Shown piece after piece: positions 35,999 through 46,405 of a DNA stretch of 64,000 nucleotides. Numbering within the stretch: the stretch's first letter is position 1; every line of letters begins with the position of its first letter. The stretch lies in NCBI GenBank assembly GCA_963773155.1, contig CAVZAB010000021.1:1-64000 (forward strand). Direction: 5' to 3'. Position numbers and translations under genes: made by a program. Source of the stretch: CAVZAB01 sp963773155 (lineage in GTDB: Bacteria; Pseudomonadota; Alphaproteobacteria; Rhizobiales; Beijerinckiaceae). A model generated the notes under the pieces. The model saw only the letters and a list, made by a program, of their open reading frames with translations, did no database searches and was not told the DNA's origin.

Positions 35999-37713
35999 AT
36001 GTCGTTCAGGAAACCAGGAAAAGCTCATCACCCCAAGGTTCGCGAGGCGTTTGAACTCCTCAGCCAGGGACGGATGGACCGGCGCGAATTCGTTCGTCTT
36101 GCCGCGCTGCTCGGCACATCCGCGGCGACGGCTTATGCGATGGCCGGCCTGCCCACACCCGCCTTTGCAGCGGACGCTATGCCCTTTGGGCCGGATGATC
36201 CGAAGGCGAAGGCAGGCGGCATTCTGAAGATCGCGATGCAGGTCCAGAAAATGGACGATCCGGCGACGTATTCCTGGGTTCAGATGTCGAACCAGACCCG
36301 GCACACCCTGGAATATCTGGCGATAACGGGCCCAGACAATATTACCCGCCCGATGCTGGCGGAGAGCTGGACGCCCTCGCCAGATTTGAAGACCTGGACC
36401 TTCACTCTGCGCAAGGGCGTGTTGTGGCATAATGGCGATGAACTGACCGCCGAACAAATTGCCTGGAACGTCAACCGCTGGCTTGACCCAAAGACCGCCT
36501 CGTCGAATGTCGGCTTGTCGGTGTTTTCGGCGATGATCGAGGATTCGCCCGAGCTGGACTCGAAGGGCAAGCCGATTAAACGGATAATAAAGGGGTCTGT
36601 CGAGGTACCGGACAAATATACGATTCGCTTCAACCTCAAGAAGCCGGTCCTTTCGGCGCCCGAGGATCTTTACAATTATCCGACCGCTATCGTGCACCCC
36701 GGCACGTTCAAGGTGCCGCTGTCCGACAACATGGTCGGTACCGGACCGTTCGCATTGGCCGAGTTCAAGGTCAACGAAAAGGCTATCCTGAAGCGCGTCA
36801 AGAAGACGACGGATGGCAAGGATTTCAAATATTGGGGCGGCAACGTCTTTCTTGACGAGATCCATTATTACAATTTCGATGGTGACAACCAGCTGAGCGC
36901 CTTCGCCTCGGGCGATGTCGACGGCGTCTATGATTTCACCGTCGAACAAATGGATCTGGCAAAATCCCTCCCCGGCGATATTCACATTGCCCGGACGGCG
37001 CAGACGATAGCCTGTCGCATGCAGGTGGATCAAAAGCCGTTCTCCGATAAAAGGGTTCGCCAGGCGGTTGTCAAATCCGTCGACAACGCCGTCGTAAAGA
37101 ACCTTATTTATCCCAGCGGCGGCGATGTCGGTGAAAATCACCATGTCGCGCCGGTGCACCCGGATTATGCGCCGTTGCCGCCACTGAAGCGCGATATCGA
37201 GGCGGCCAAGCAATTGCTCAAGGAGGCCGGCTACCCCAACGGGCTCGAAATCACCATTGACGTCGGCAATACCGACGGGCCTTGGCACCAGACAGCCGCC
37301 GAGGCGATGCGCGATCAGCTGAAGGATGCCGGCATCAATCTGAAAATCAATGTCATGCCGGCAGCCAAATACTGGGAAATCTGGGACAAGACGCCGTTTG
37401 GCGTCACGGCTTGGACGCATCGACCGCTAGGCACGATGGTGATGTCGCTCGGCTACCGCGTCGGGCGCACCCTGGAACGAGAGCCGCTATTCGAACCCGG
37501 CGTTCGACAAGGCACTGGATGAGGCGGAAGCGACCCTGGACGTGACCGCACGCAAGGCCAAGCTCGCGCGTGGCCGAGAAGATACTGCAGGACGATGCGG
37601 TGATGGTGCTGCCCTTGTTCCGGCCGATTTACACGATCGTCGGCAAGAATGTGATGGGCTACGAGGGCCATCCGACGCAATACCACCAGTTCAACAAGGT
37701 CTGGAAGAGCTGA
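35999..37713 (+). CDS. Peptide-type ABC substrate-binding protein (SBP family 5), frameshifted near the end
   Basis: About 570 residues. ATG 35999 follows GGGAGGGAG. Near residue 25 comes MDRREFVRLAALLG...AYAMAGLPTPAFA, a twin-arginine-type signal, so export may be through Tat. Family 5 features are GGILKIAMQVQKMDDPATY, LAESWTPSPDLKTWTFTLRKGVLWHNGDELTAEQ, VGTGPFALAEFKVNEKA and the late FSDKRVRQAVVKSVD. Around 37455-37575 at least two indels break the frame between VMSLGYR and NPAFDKALDEAEATLD and again before VAEKILQDDAVMVLPLFRPIYTIVG. The end is HQFNKVWKS. It is first gene of a dpp/opp/gsi-like importer; the ligand is unknown. Confidence 0.88.
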
Positions 37714-37863
37714 GCGCGGCCTGCGCCGTATCCGGGCCATTCGGATACGGCGCAGGCGATCAGGGTGCGAGGGCGCCGCACCGGCGCTGAAGGGCGGGGG
37801 CCGGGCCAAATTCGTTGCAAAGAGACGGCGCCCAACGGCACGCCGGAGGCAGGGAGGCGGAAG

Positions 37864-38818
37864 GTGATCAAACTGATTGGTAGCCGCCTTCTGCAGATGT
37901 TCCTCATCATGGGCGTCGTTTCGTTCATGCTGTTCTCCATCTTCGACAGCGACAAGTTCAAGAAGCAGATTGCCGTCGCCGAGCTTGGCGGCTTTGCCAT
38001 TTCGGCCCTGTCGGACCAGGACTATACATGCCTGGCTGGAAAAGAAGGGTCTGAATGTGCCCTTCTATGAGCGCTATTTGAAATGGGTCGGCGGCATCCT
38101 GCACGGCGATCTCGGCAAGTCCTCCGAGACCAACGAGCCGGTCGCGACCCTGGTCGCCGATCGCCTGGGCAAGACCGGCATTTTGGCCTTTTGGGTCTTC
38201 GCGCTGATGATTCCACTCTCGCTGGCTTTCGGGGTGATCGCCGGAATGAAGGAGGGCTCGGCGCAGGATCGTCTGACCTCGTTCATCTCGATATTGACGA
38301 CCTCGCTGCCGGAGATCGCCACCGCCGTCATTCTGACTGTCGATTTTCGCGCTCGAACTGCAGATGGGTGCCGAGCAATTCGGCGATGGTCGACGGCTGG
38401 GATTGGCGGGCATTGATCCTGCCGGTGATGACGCTGGTGCTCTACGATTTCGGCTATGTCGCGCGAATGACCCGCGCCTCGATGGCCGAGGTGATGACTT
38501 CGCAATATATCCGCACCGCGATGCTGAAGGGCCTGCCCTACCGGCGGGTGATTCTGCGCCACGCCCTGCGCAATGCCCTGATCGCGCCGTTCACGATCAT
38601 CGTGCTGCAGCTCAACTGGCTGCTGTCGGGCGTGGTCGTGGTCGAGGTGTTTCTTCCAATATGCCGGGTTCGGCAAGCTGCTGCTCGACGCGGCCCTGTT
38701 CGGCGACATCTACGTGATCCAGGCTGCGACGCTGGTCGCGGTGTTCGTGGCCGTGCTGTCGCAGATCATTTCCGACGTCGGCTACACGTTCCTCAACCCG
38801 CGCATCCGGTTCAGCTGA
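37864..38818 (+). CDS. ABC transporter permease, DppB type (several frameshifts)
   Basis: GTG 37864 with GGAGG upstream. Piecing the frames gives IKLIGSRLLQMFLIMGVVSFMLFSIFD, then AWLEKKGLNVPFYERYLKWVGGILHGDLGKS (the DppB periplasmic loop), then SLAFGVIAGMKEGSAQDRL. Next come VDGWDWRALILPVMTL, TRASMAEVMTSQYIRTAMLKGLPYRRVILRHALRNALIAPF (EAA loop), and GKLLLDAALFGDIYVIQAATL to NPRIRFS. Each break is repaired by removing one base: T in acaTgcc (about 38028), G in gtcGatt (about 38343), G near 38368, T in gtttTctt (about 38652). Partner of the next permease. Confidence 0.82.
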
Positions 38819-38830
38819 GGGAGAGCGCCA

Positions 38831-39885
38831 GTGACCGCCGCCGACATCGCGCTCGCCGCTCCGCCGTTGCCCTTGCTCAAGCTGCTGCATCCGCAGCCGC
38901 GCGTCGCTCATCGCGCTGGTGCTGCTGATGTGGATCCCGCTGACGATCTACGTGATGTTGGCGGCCCGTCTGCCCGACACGGCAACGAGATCCTATCTGC
39001 TTCTGCCGGCGATTCCGGCGACGCTCGTGCTCTATTATATCGCTGCGTGCCCAGTCTTGGCGGGAATCGCCGATCGCGATGATCGGCGCGACGCTGATCT
39101 TCTTCTGGCTGATTGTCGCGGTTACCGCGCCGTTCCTGCCGCTGATCGACCCCAACAAGCCGATCGCGCCGTTCGCCGGCCGTCGGCGCGTTCAAGACGG
39201 ATCACTGTTTCTGTCTCGGGCGCCGATTTCAAAGGGCCGCGACATGCTGCTCGCGCGATCTGTGGGGTTGCCAGCGGGTGCTGGTCTGGGGCGTGACGGC
39301 GACGTTGGTCGCCTATGTCGTCGGCGCATTCTTCGGTCTGGTCGCCGGCTATCTCGGCGGCTGGTGGGACCAGGCGATCTCCTTGTCTGGCAACATGTCC
39401 TGTTGTCGTTCCCGGTGATGGTGCTGTTCATCCTGATCCTGAACTATCTGGGCGCGAGCGGCTTCAACATCGTCATCGCGGTCACTTTCGCCTCGGCGCC
39501 GGCGATCATGCGCATCGTGCGCGGCCTGACGCTCGATACGAAGACGCCGCGACTACATTTTCGCCGCGCAGACGCGCGGCGAGCATCCGCTGCGCATCAT
39601 GATCTGTCGAGCTGCTGCCCAATGCGCGCGGACCGATCATCGTCGATGCCTGTCTGCGGCTCGGCTATACGACGGTCGCCATCACCACGCTGACTTTCCT
39701 CGGCCTGGGCCTGCAGCCGCCGGATCCGGATTGGGGCCTGATGATCAAGGAGGCGGCCAAGGTCGCGATGGTCTCCGCAATTCTGCCTACATGCTGATGA
39801 TTCCCGGCGCTGTCGGTTTCGAGCCTCATCCTCGGCTTCAACCTGATCGCCGACGGGCTGCGCGAGATGAGCCTGCAGGGATTGA
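38831..39885 (+). CDS. ABC transporter permease, DppC type (several frameshifts)
   Basis: GTG 38831, 12 bases after the DppB stop and behind GAGGGAGAG. Reconstructed blocks are SLIALVLLMWIPLTIYVML, SWRESPIAMIGATLIFFWLIVAVTAPFLPLIDPNKPIAPF (DppC N-terminal segment), KGRDML, VLVWGVTATLVAYVVGAFFGLVAGYLGGWWDQAI, and VMVLFILILNYLGASGFNIVIAVTFASAPAIMRIVRGL. The EAA region (AAQTRGEHPLRIMM) and LGLGLQPPDPDWGLMIKEAA follow. Five or more one-base indels split it. I place the stop at TGA 39883, giving SLQD after removing one G, the usual DppC ending. Confidence 0.8.
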
Positions 39886-42021
39886 CTCGCGAGCAATGCG
39901 ATACGTGTACGGCAGCGACGAACAACCCCGTCCTCGAATGCCGCAATCTCTCGATCTCCTACTACACGCGGGCCGGCGAGGTCCCGGCCGTCGTCGATTT
40001 CAATCTGACGCTGATGCCCGGCGAGGCGCATGGGATCGTCGGCGAATCGGGTTGCGGCAAGTCGACCGTGGCGCTCGCGATCATGAACTATATGGGCAAG
40101 AACGGCGCGCATCGTCGGCGGCGAGATCCTGTTCAAGGGCCGCGACATGCGGACCATGAGCGAGGAGGAATTGCGCCAGATTCGCGGCTCCAAGATCGCC
40201 ATGGTCTACCAGGAGCCGATGGCCTCGCTGAATCCGTCGATGCTGATCGGCGAGCAGCTGATCGAAGTGCCGATGTATCACGACGGCGTCATCGCAAGCG
40301 AGGCGCTGCGAGCGCGCCGAGCAAGCATGCTCGGCCGGTGCGCCTGCCCGACCCCCAGCGCATCATGAACTCCTACCCGCACCAGATTTCCGGCGGCCAG
40401 CAGCAGCGCGTCGTCATCGCCATGGCGCTGCTGTCCAATCCGAAGCTGCTGCTGCTCGACGAGCCGACCACGGCGCTCGACGTGACGGTCGAGGCCGGCA
40501 TCGTCGATCTGATCAAGGAGATCGCCGCGAAATTCGGCACCTCGATGATCTATATCTCGCACAATCTCGGCCTGATTCTCGAGACCTGCGACCGCATCAC
40601 CGTCATGTATTCGGGCGAGGCGGTGGAGAGCGGCGACATTCGCGAGCGTCTTCGACCAGATGCGCCATCCCTATACGCGCGGCCTGTTCAATTCGATCCC
40701 GGTGCCCGGCGCCGACAAGAACGCCCGGCCGCTGATGCCGATCCGCGGCCAGTTGCCGTTGCCGCAGCCCGGCCGCACGGGCTGCTATTTCGGGCCGCGC
40801 TGCGATTATTTCGTCGCCGGGACGCTGCGACCAGCCGCCCTTGCCGATGCGGCTCGTTGACGCGCCGGATCGGGCCACTTCGTCCGCTGCGTGCGCTTTG
40901 GCGAAATCGACTGGTCGCTGGCGCGATCAAAGCTCGACGCAGCGCGAGCCGGTCAAAGCTGGCGACGTGGTGCTGCAGGTCGACGACCTGACCAAGCATT
41001 ACGCCATTGCCAGTCGGCGGCGCGGCGCTGATCGGCGCGCAAGAAGACGGTCAAGGCGAACGAGAAGATCACTTTCGCGCCCGCGAGGCCGAGACCGTGG
41101 CGATCGTCGGGGAATCCGGCTGCGGCAAGTCGACCTTCGCCAAGGTGCTGATGGGCCTCGAGCGGCGCGACCACCGGCAAGGTCCAGCTCGGCGAGATCG
41201 ACCTCGCCAATGTCCCGGTGCAGAAACGCGACGATCGGGTACATTTCGCGGCTGCAGATGATCTTCCAGAACCCTTCGACACGCTCAATCCCAGCCATTC
41301 GGTCGGCTCGCAGATCGTCCGGGTGATCCGGAAATTCGGCGTCGAGCGCGACCCGGCCAAGGTCGAGGAGCGGGTCTACGAACTGCTCGACCTCGTCAAG
41401 CTGCCGCGCGACTTCGCCAAGCGCCGGCCGCGCCAGCTGTCCGGCGGCCAGAAGCAGCGCGTCGGCATCGCCCGCGCCTTCGCCGGCAATCCGAAAGTGG
41501 TCATCGCCGACGAGCCGGTCTCGGCGCTCGACGTCTCGGTGCAGGCGGCCGTCACCGGCCTGCTGATGGACATCCAGCGCAAGAAGCGCACGACGCTGCT
41601 GTTCATCAGCCATGATCTGTCGGTGGTGCGCTATCTCGCCGATCGGATCGTGGTCATGTATCTCGGCCAGATCATGGAGCAGGGCACGACGGACGAGGTC
41701 TTCTCGCCGCCCTATCATCCCTATACCGAGGCGCTGCTGTCGGCGGTGCCGATCGCCGATACCAGCGTCAAGAAGCGCAAGATCGTGCTCGCCGGCGAAA
41801 TTCCCTCGCCGTCGAATCCGCCGCCCGGCTGCCCGTTTCAGACCCGCTGCCCCTACATGATCAAGGGCCTATGTGACGTCAAGGAACCGCCGAACCGGGA
41901 GTTTGCCCCCCGCCATGTCATTGCCTGCCATCTCGACGAGGCAACTTTGCTGGCAATGAAGCCGGTCATCAGCATCGAGCCGCGCGACAATGCGCCACAA
42001 GTGGCGGTCGCCGCGAAATAG
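39882..42021 (+). CDS. Double-headed peptide ABC ATPase (DppD-DppF fusion, GsiA-like), frameshifted
   Basis: Two ATPase modules in one polypeptide of about 700 residues. Module 1: VLECRNLSISYYTRAGEVPAV, Walker A GIVGESGCGKSTVA, KIAMVYQEPMASLNPSM (Q-loop), HQISGGQQQRVVIAMALLSNPKLLLLDEPTTALD. It ends with the oligopeptide-type Cys motif GCYFGPRCDYF. Without a stop or start it runs through GEIDWSLARSKLDAA into module 2: VLQVDDLTKHYAI, VAIVGESGCGKSTFAKVLMGL, RQLSGGQKQRVGIARAF, and GCPFQTRCPYM. Fused pairs occur in GsiA-type glutathione importers. About six one-base errors, mostly extra bases, are needed to keep the frame. The start (TTG 39882 or ATG 39895) is unsure. Confidence 0.82.
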
Positions 42022-42126
42022 GCCGAAGCGCTCCGGCCAAAGCTGATGCGCACGGCCGCAAAACGGAATAGCCTGAGCCGATCTGAAACCGGACCGAGCC
42101 CGCCGCCGCGGCCCAAGTGAGGCGCT

Positions 42127-42813
42127 ATGCTGAAATTCTTCTTCAACGGTTCACCCAATCCAACCAAGGTCGCCCTGTTTCTGGAGGAGGCCGGCGTTTC
42201 CTACCGGCCGATCCCGGTTGATACCCGCAAGGGCGAACAATTCGATCCCGGCTTTCTCGCCATCAACCCGAATGGCAAGGTCCCTGCGATCGTCGACGAC
42301 GGCGTTGCGATTTTTGACAGTAACGCGATCCTGCTCTACCTCGCCGAGAAGACCGGCAAGTTTCTCGTCAGCGATCCGAAGGACCGAGGCCCGTTGCTGT
42401 CTTGGCTGATGTTCGTTGCGACCGGCGTTGGCCCGTTTTCCGGGCAGGCCGTCCATTTCCGGCATTTTACGCCGGAGAAGGTGCCCTATGCGATCAACCG
42501 CTATCTTTTCGAGGCGGAACGCCATTATAAACTTGCGGACCAGCATTTGCGCGATCGGCCCTATATGGTCGCCGACACCTATACGATTGTCGACATGGCT
42601 CTGTGGGGCTGGGCGCGCATGATACCCTTCATCTTTGGGCAAGGAGCTGACAACCTTTTCCCGCATGTCAAGCGCTTGGTCGACGAGATCAGTGCGAGAC
42701 CAGCCGCCGTCCGGGCGCTGGCATTGAAGGACACGCACACCTTCAAGGCGGAAATGGACGCCGAGGCTCGCGGTCACATGTTCAAGCACTTGGCAAAGGC
42801 ATTTAGCGTTTGA
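42127..42813 (+). CDS. Glutathione S-transferase
   Basis: 228 residues with a thioredoxin-like N-terminal domain, FFFNGSPNPTKVALFLEEAGVSYRPIPVD, then INPNGKVPAIVDDG and IFDSNAILLYLAE (the glutathione-binding S/N motif). A helical C-terminal domain contains ADTYTIVDMALWGW. The SPNPTK loop resembles YfcG/Ure2p-like bacterial GSTs, which act as disulfide reductases or peroxidases. Its stop overlaps the start region of the octaheme cytochrome gene (TTGA at 42810), so the two may be translated together. It lies about 100 bases after the peptide/glutathione-type importer, which fits a glutathione theme. Confidence 0.9.
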   Translation: MLKFFFNGSPNPTKVALFLEEAGVSYRPIPVDTRKGEQFDPGFLAINPNGKVPAIVDDGVAIFDSNAILLYLAEKTGKFLVSDPKDRGPLLSWLMFVATGVGPFSGQAVHFRHFTPEKVPYAINRYLFEAERHYKLADQHLRDRPYMVADTYTIVDMALWGWARMIPFIFGQGADNLFPHVKRLVDEISARPAAVRALALKDTHTFKAEMDAEARGHMFKHLAKAFSV

Positions 42814-45173
42814 GAACTTGTTCGGTGCGCCGGTGCAGTCGACGCCGTGCGCCGTGGTCAACCCCTCGCTCCGGTGGTTATACGACCGGCAGATGGCTAA
42901 GCCTTTGGCTCTTGGCGCTGTGTGGACTCTTTTCGGGTCGGCCGGCGACGGCGGCAGAGCAGCGCCTTGCATCGGGCTTCGCCGGTTCGCAGGTCTGCGC
43001 CAGCTGCCACAGTGTTGAGGCTGAATTGTGGGCCGGATCGCATCATGCCCGGGCGATGCAGCCGGCGAGCGCGCAGACCGTTCTCGGCGACTTCGCCGAC
43101 GCGAGGCTCGAGCATTTCGGCTCGGCGGCGCGGTTCTTCCGGCGTGGCGACAGTTTCGTTGTCGCTACCGAGGGCAGGGACGGTAAACCGGCCGAATTCA
43201 AAATCGGTTATGCCTTTGGCCTTTATCCCCTGCAGCAATATCTGACTGTATTTCCCGACGGCCGGGTTCAGGCCTTGCCCTATGCCTGGGACGCCCGCCC
43301 GGCCGAGCAGGGCGGCCAGCGCTGGTTCCACCTGTATCCGGATGCGCCGATGCCGCACACCGACCCGCTCCACTGGACCGGCCCGCAGCAGAACTGGAAT
43401 TTCATGTGCGCCGACTGCCATTCGACCGCGGTCAAGAAGGGTTATGACCCCCTACAGGATAGGTTCGACACACAGTTTTCGGCTGTCAGTGTCGGCTGCG
43501 AGGCCTGCCACGGTGCCGGGCAAGGTCACGTCGACTGGGCGAACGGTGGCAAACCGGCCCAGGTCGCCAATAAGGGCTTCGCGAGTGTCGTCGCCCGGCG
43601 GCCGTCGCCCGATTGGTCGATCGATCCGCTGACCGGCAGTCCGAGGCACGGTGTATCGCGACCGCAAGGCGACGAGGTCGAAGCCTGTGGGCGCTGCCAC
43701 GCGCGACGCAGCCAATTCTCTGACGCCTGGGTCCCCGGCGATCCTCTGACCAAGGCCTATCTGCCGAGCTTCCTCACCGCAGACCTGTACGAGGACGACG
43801 GCCAGATGCGCGACGAGGTGTTCAACTACTCCTCGTTCCAGCAAAGCAAGATGTTCGCTAAAGGAGTGGTGTGTTCGGATTGCCACGATCCGCACAGCAG
43901 CGCCTTGAAGGCCAAGCGAAGCACCGTTTGTGCGCAATGCCATCGGGCCGAGAAATTCGACGTAGTCGCCCATACCGGTCACCCTGCATCGCCCTCGGCC
44001 CCCGATTGCATCGCCTGTCATATGAGCGTGCGCACCTATATGGTCGTTCATCCCCGCCACGACCATAGTTTCCGCGTTCCGCGACCCGACCTTTCAGTTG
44101 CCTTGGGAACGCCCAATGCCTGCACCGATTGCCACAAGGACCGCGACGCCGCTTGGGCGGCGGCCGCTGTCGAGCGCTGGCACGGCCCGGTGCGCAAAGG
44201 CTTCCAGACCTTTGCTGAGGCCTTTCACGCCGAGCGGACCCATCAGCCGCAGGCGGGCGACCTGCTCTTGACCATCGCCAACGGCAAGGACGTGCCGGCG
44301 ATTGCCCGCGCCAGCGCCATAGTTGCCCTTGCCGCCCACCCATCCGTCGAAACCGATCATGTCATGGCGCGCGGCCTCGCTGACCCCGATCCGATGGTCC
44401 GGATTGCCGGCTTGCGCGGCATGTCAGCTCTGCCACGCGACCAGCGCTGGCGGCGCGCCAATGCGTTGCTCGGTGATCCGGTTGCCGCGGTGCGGATTGA
44501 GGCGGCCCAATTGCTTGCCGATCAGCCACCGGTTGAACTGGGCTCAAACGAGCGGGCTCGTCTCGAGGCGGCTTTCGCCGAATACGAGGCGGCCCAGCGT
44601 TTCAACGCGGACCGACCAGAAGGCCACGCCAATCTCGGGAGCTTTCTCATGCGGCGCGGCCGGCTCGCCGAAGCGGAAAGTGAATATTTGGCGGGGATCC
44701 GTCTAATGCCTGGCGCCATAGGCTTGCACGTCGATCTCGCCGACCTTTACCGCGCGACCGGCCGGGAACCGGAGGCAGAACAGGTTCTGCGCTCAGCGAT
44801 TTCGATTGCGCCGGATGCCGCAGCACCTCATTACGCCCTCGGACTGTCCCTGATCCGCGCCAAACGGGTGGACGAGGCCATGGACCAATTGCAGCGCGCG
44901 GCCGAATTGGACCCGGACAACCCGCGTTTCGCCTTTGTCTACGGCGTCGCCTTGCAGTCACGCGGCCGCCTGGACGAGGCGCGGAAGGTCTGGCAAGCGG
45001 CCTTGGCACGCGATCCGACCAATCGCGATATCCTGTCAGCGCTTCTTCAAGATGCTCTCAAGGCGCAGGATATCGGCCGCGCCCGTGATTTTGCCGAACG
45101 CCTGCAGCCGCTGTTGCCCGACGATGCGGCTTTGGCACGGCTTGCGGCGCAATTGCGTGCCACCAGGCCTTAA
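42810..45173 (+). CDS. Octaheme cytochrome c with HEAT and TPR repeats
   Basis: 787 residues. Signal segment WLSLWLLALCGLFSGRPATAA ends near 49. Eight CxxCH haem-attachment motifs start at C63, C200, C230, C293, C355, C374, C400 and C438, spaced like cytochrome c554/NrfB-type proteins with doubled CxxCH pairs. Residues about 490-580 form HEAT-like helices (DPMVRIAGLRGMSAL, DPVAAVRIEAAQLLADQ). Residues about 590-780 hold four to five TPRs (GHANLGSFLMRRGRLAEAESEYLAGIRLMPG; HYALGLSLIRAKRVDEAMDQLQRAAELDPDN). It should be periplasmic. Electron partner and substrate are unknown. The start is TTG 42810, or GTG 42825, as there is no ATG before the signal peptide. Confidence 0.88.
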   Translation: MRTCSVRRCSRRRAPWSTPRSGGYTTGRWLSLWLLALCGLFSGRPATAAEQRLASGFAGSQVCASCHSVEAELWAGSHHARAMQPASAQTVLGDFADARLEHFGSAARFFRRGDSFVVATEGRDGKPAEFKIGYAFGLYPLQQYLTVFPDGRVQALPYAWDARPAEQGGQRWFHLYPDAPMPHTDPLHWTGPQQNWNFMCADCHSTAVKKGYDPLQDRFDTQFSAVSVGCEACHGAGQGHVDWANGGKPAQVANKGFASVVARRPSPDWSIDPLTGSPRHGVSRPQGDEVEACGRCHARRSQFSDAWVPGDPLTKAYLPSFLTADLYEDDGQMRDEVFNYSSFQQSKMFAKGVVCSDCHDPHSSALKAKRSTVCAQCHRAEKFDVVAHTGHPASPSAPDCIACHMSVRTYMVVHPRHDHSFRVPRPDLSVALGTPNACTDCHKDRDAAWAAAAVERWHGPVRKGFQTFAEAFHAERTHQPQAGDLLLTIANGKDVPAIARASAIVALAAHPSVETDHVMARGLADPDPMVRIAGLRGMSALPRDQRWRRANALLGDPVAAVRIEAAQLLADQPPVELGSNERARLEAAFAEYEAAQRFNADRPEGHANLGSFLMRRGRLAEAESEYLAGIRLMPGAIGLHVDLADLYRATGREPEAEQVLRSAISIAPDAAAPHYALGLSLIRAKRVDEAMDQLQRAAELDPDNPRFAFVYGVALQSRGRLDEARKVWQAALARDPTNRDILSALLQDALKAQDIGRARDFAERLQPLLPDDAALARLAAQLRATRP

Positions 45174-45182
45174 CGCCGGCGC

Positions 45183-45350
45183 TCAGGGTATAACGGACGC
45201 CGCAGCCGTCGCCTCGTCGTCGTCATAATTGGGGTTGATCACGAGCGAGGCACCGACGAGCAGGCACAGACCCATAAGAATGAAAATTACGATCCACAAA
45301 GATCCTTCACGCCATTGTTCCGGCTTCGAGGACGTACGCGTTGAACTCAT
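45183..45350 (-). CDS. 55-residue single-pass membrane protein
   Basis: ATG 45348-45350 is preceded by a perfect GGAGG five bases away. The product has a polar N-terminus (SSTRTSSKPEQWREGS), one hydrophobic helix (LWIVIFILMGLCLLVGASLVI) and an acidic tail (NPNYDDDEATAAA). The topology is likely N-in. It lies between the octaheme gene (convergent, plus) and the SDR gene (minus). No family recognised; the strong ribosome site and coherent topology support it as a real gene. Confidence 0.65.
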   Translation of the reverse strand: MSSTRTSSKPEQWREGSLWIVIFILMGLCLLVGASLVINPNYDDDEATAAASVIP

Positions 45351-45411
45351 TTTAGCCTCCACCAGTTGGGTCAGGTCTAGCGGATCTCTGTCGAAAGCTG
45401 AGTGACGGATT

Positions 45412-46281
45412 TCACAGTCCGGTCGAATTAGTGGCCGGTTCTCGCAGGCGCGCCGCGATAGCCTCGCTGCGCGTCCACAGAGCGCGCGCCATTGCGTCGT
45501 CTTCAGCCGCCGGGCTTGGCCGAACGATCTTGCGGCGGAAGAAATAGCCTCCCGTCATGTCGGCGACCGCCGGTGCCGAGGCGAGGTAGACGATGGTATC
45601 GGCGCCTTCCTCGGCCGAAATGGCAAAGCGTTTGGCTATCCCGATGGTTCGGGCAAGCCAGCCACCGCTTTGATCGCCGAAGCCGGTCGAAACGAAGCCC
45701 GGATGCAGGCAATTGGCAGTAATGCGGTCTGCGGCGATACGGCGCGCCAGTTCCCGGGTGAACAGGATATTACAGAGCTTCGAGCGCGCATAAACCGGGA
45801 AGGCGCGATAACGGCGCGCGGATTGGAGGTCCTCGAGCTCGAGCCGGGCCCCGGCATGAGCCCGGGACGCGGTGTTGACAATACGGGCCCCGGACGCGGC
45901 GGCGAGCGAGTCGACCAGACATTGAGTCAGAACGAAATAGGCCATGTGATTGGTCGCAAAGGTTCGCTCAAGACCCTCGGCCGTGAGCTGGCGGTGCGCG
46001 AAGATGCTGCCGGCATTGTTGATGAGGACGTCGATATGGCGATGCTGGCGAGCGATTACGCGGCCGACCCGCTCGGTCTGCGAGACCACCGACAAGTCGG
46101 CCAGATGCAGCCCATGTGCTGCGTCGGGATGATGGGACTGCAAGTGCCGCAGCGTGGCCTCGCCACGCCGGCGATCACGGGCAACCAAAATAATGCCAGC
46201 GCCCATCGAGGCGAGCTTACCGGCCGCGACCAGCCCTATCCCGGAGGTCGCGCCAGTGATAACGACCAGTTTGCCGCGCAT
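45412..46281 (-). CDS. Short-chain dehydrogenase/reductase (retinol-dehydrogenase-like)
   Basis: About 289 residues from ATG 46281 (MRGKLVVITGATSGIG); a start 9 bases upstream is also possible. NAD(P) motif TGATSGIG, LHLADLS (Asp after the fourth strand), LINNAGS, NTASRAHAG with the catalytic Ser, and YARSKL with the catalytic Tyr-Lys. The segment GLERTFATNHMAYFVLT is typical of the vertebrate-RDH-like bacterial SDRs. The substrate is not deducible. Confidence 0.9.
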   Translation of the reverse strand: MRGKLVVITGATSGIGLVAAGKLASMGAGIILVARDRRRGEATLRHLQSHHPDAAHGLHLADLSVVSQTERVGRVIARQHRHIDVLINNAGSIFAHRQLTAEGLERTFATNHMAYFVLTQCLVDSLAAASGARIVNTASRAHAGARLELEDLQSARRYRAFPVYARSKLCNILFTRELARRIAADRITANCLHPGFVSTGFGDQSGGWLARTIGIAKRFAISAEEGADTIVYLASAPAVADMTGGYFFRRKIVRPSPAAEDDAMARALWTRSEAIAARLREPATNSTGL

Positions 46282-46405
46282 GTGAACCATCGAGCCAGAC
46301 GCGATACTAGCATCGGGTCCGGCCCGACAGAAGGCCGGCCTGGCATTGGTTTCGCCATTTGCTAGTTTAGCGAGCGACGCTTCCCGTTGTGCAAGGCGAG
46401 GACCG

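Noticed and set aside
35954..37420. A 488-residue minus-strand frame opposite the SBP gene
   Set aside because: The plus strand encodes an unmistakable family 5 binding protein. The antisense frame has no domain-like content.
42022..42126. Small hairpin (ggccg...cggcc) after the double ATPase as a terminator
   Set aside because: Only five pairs and no T-run follows.
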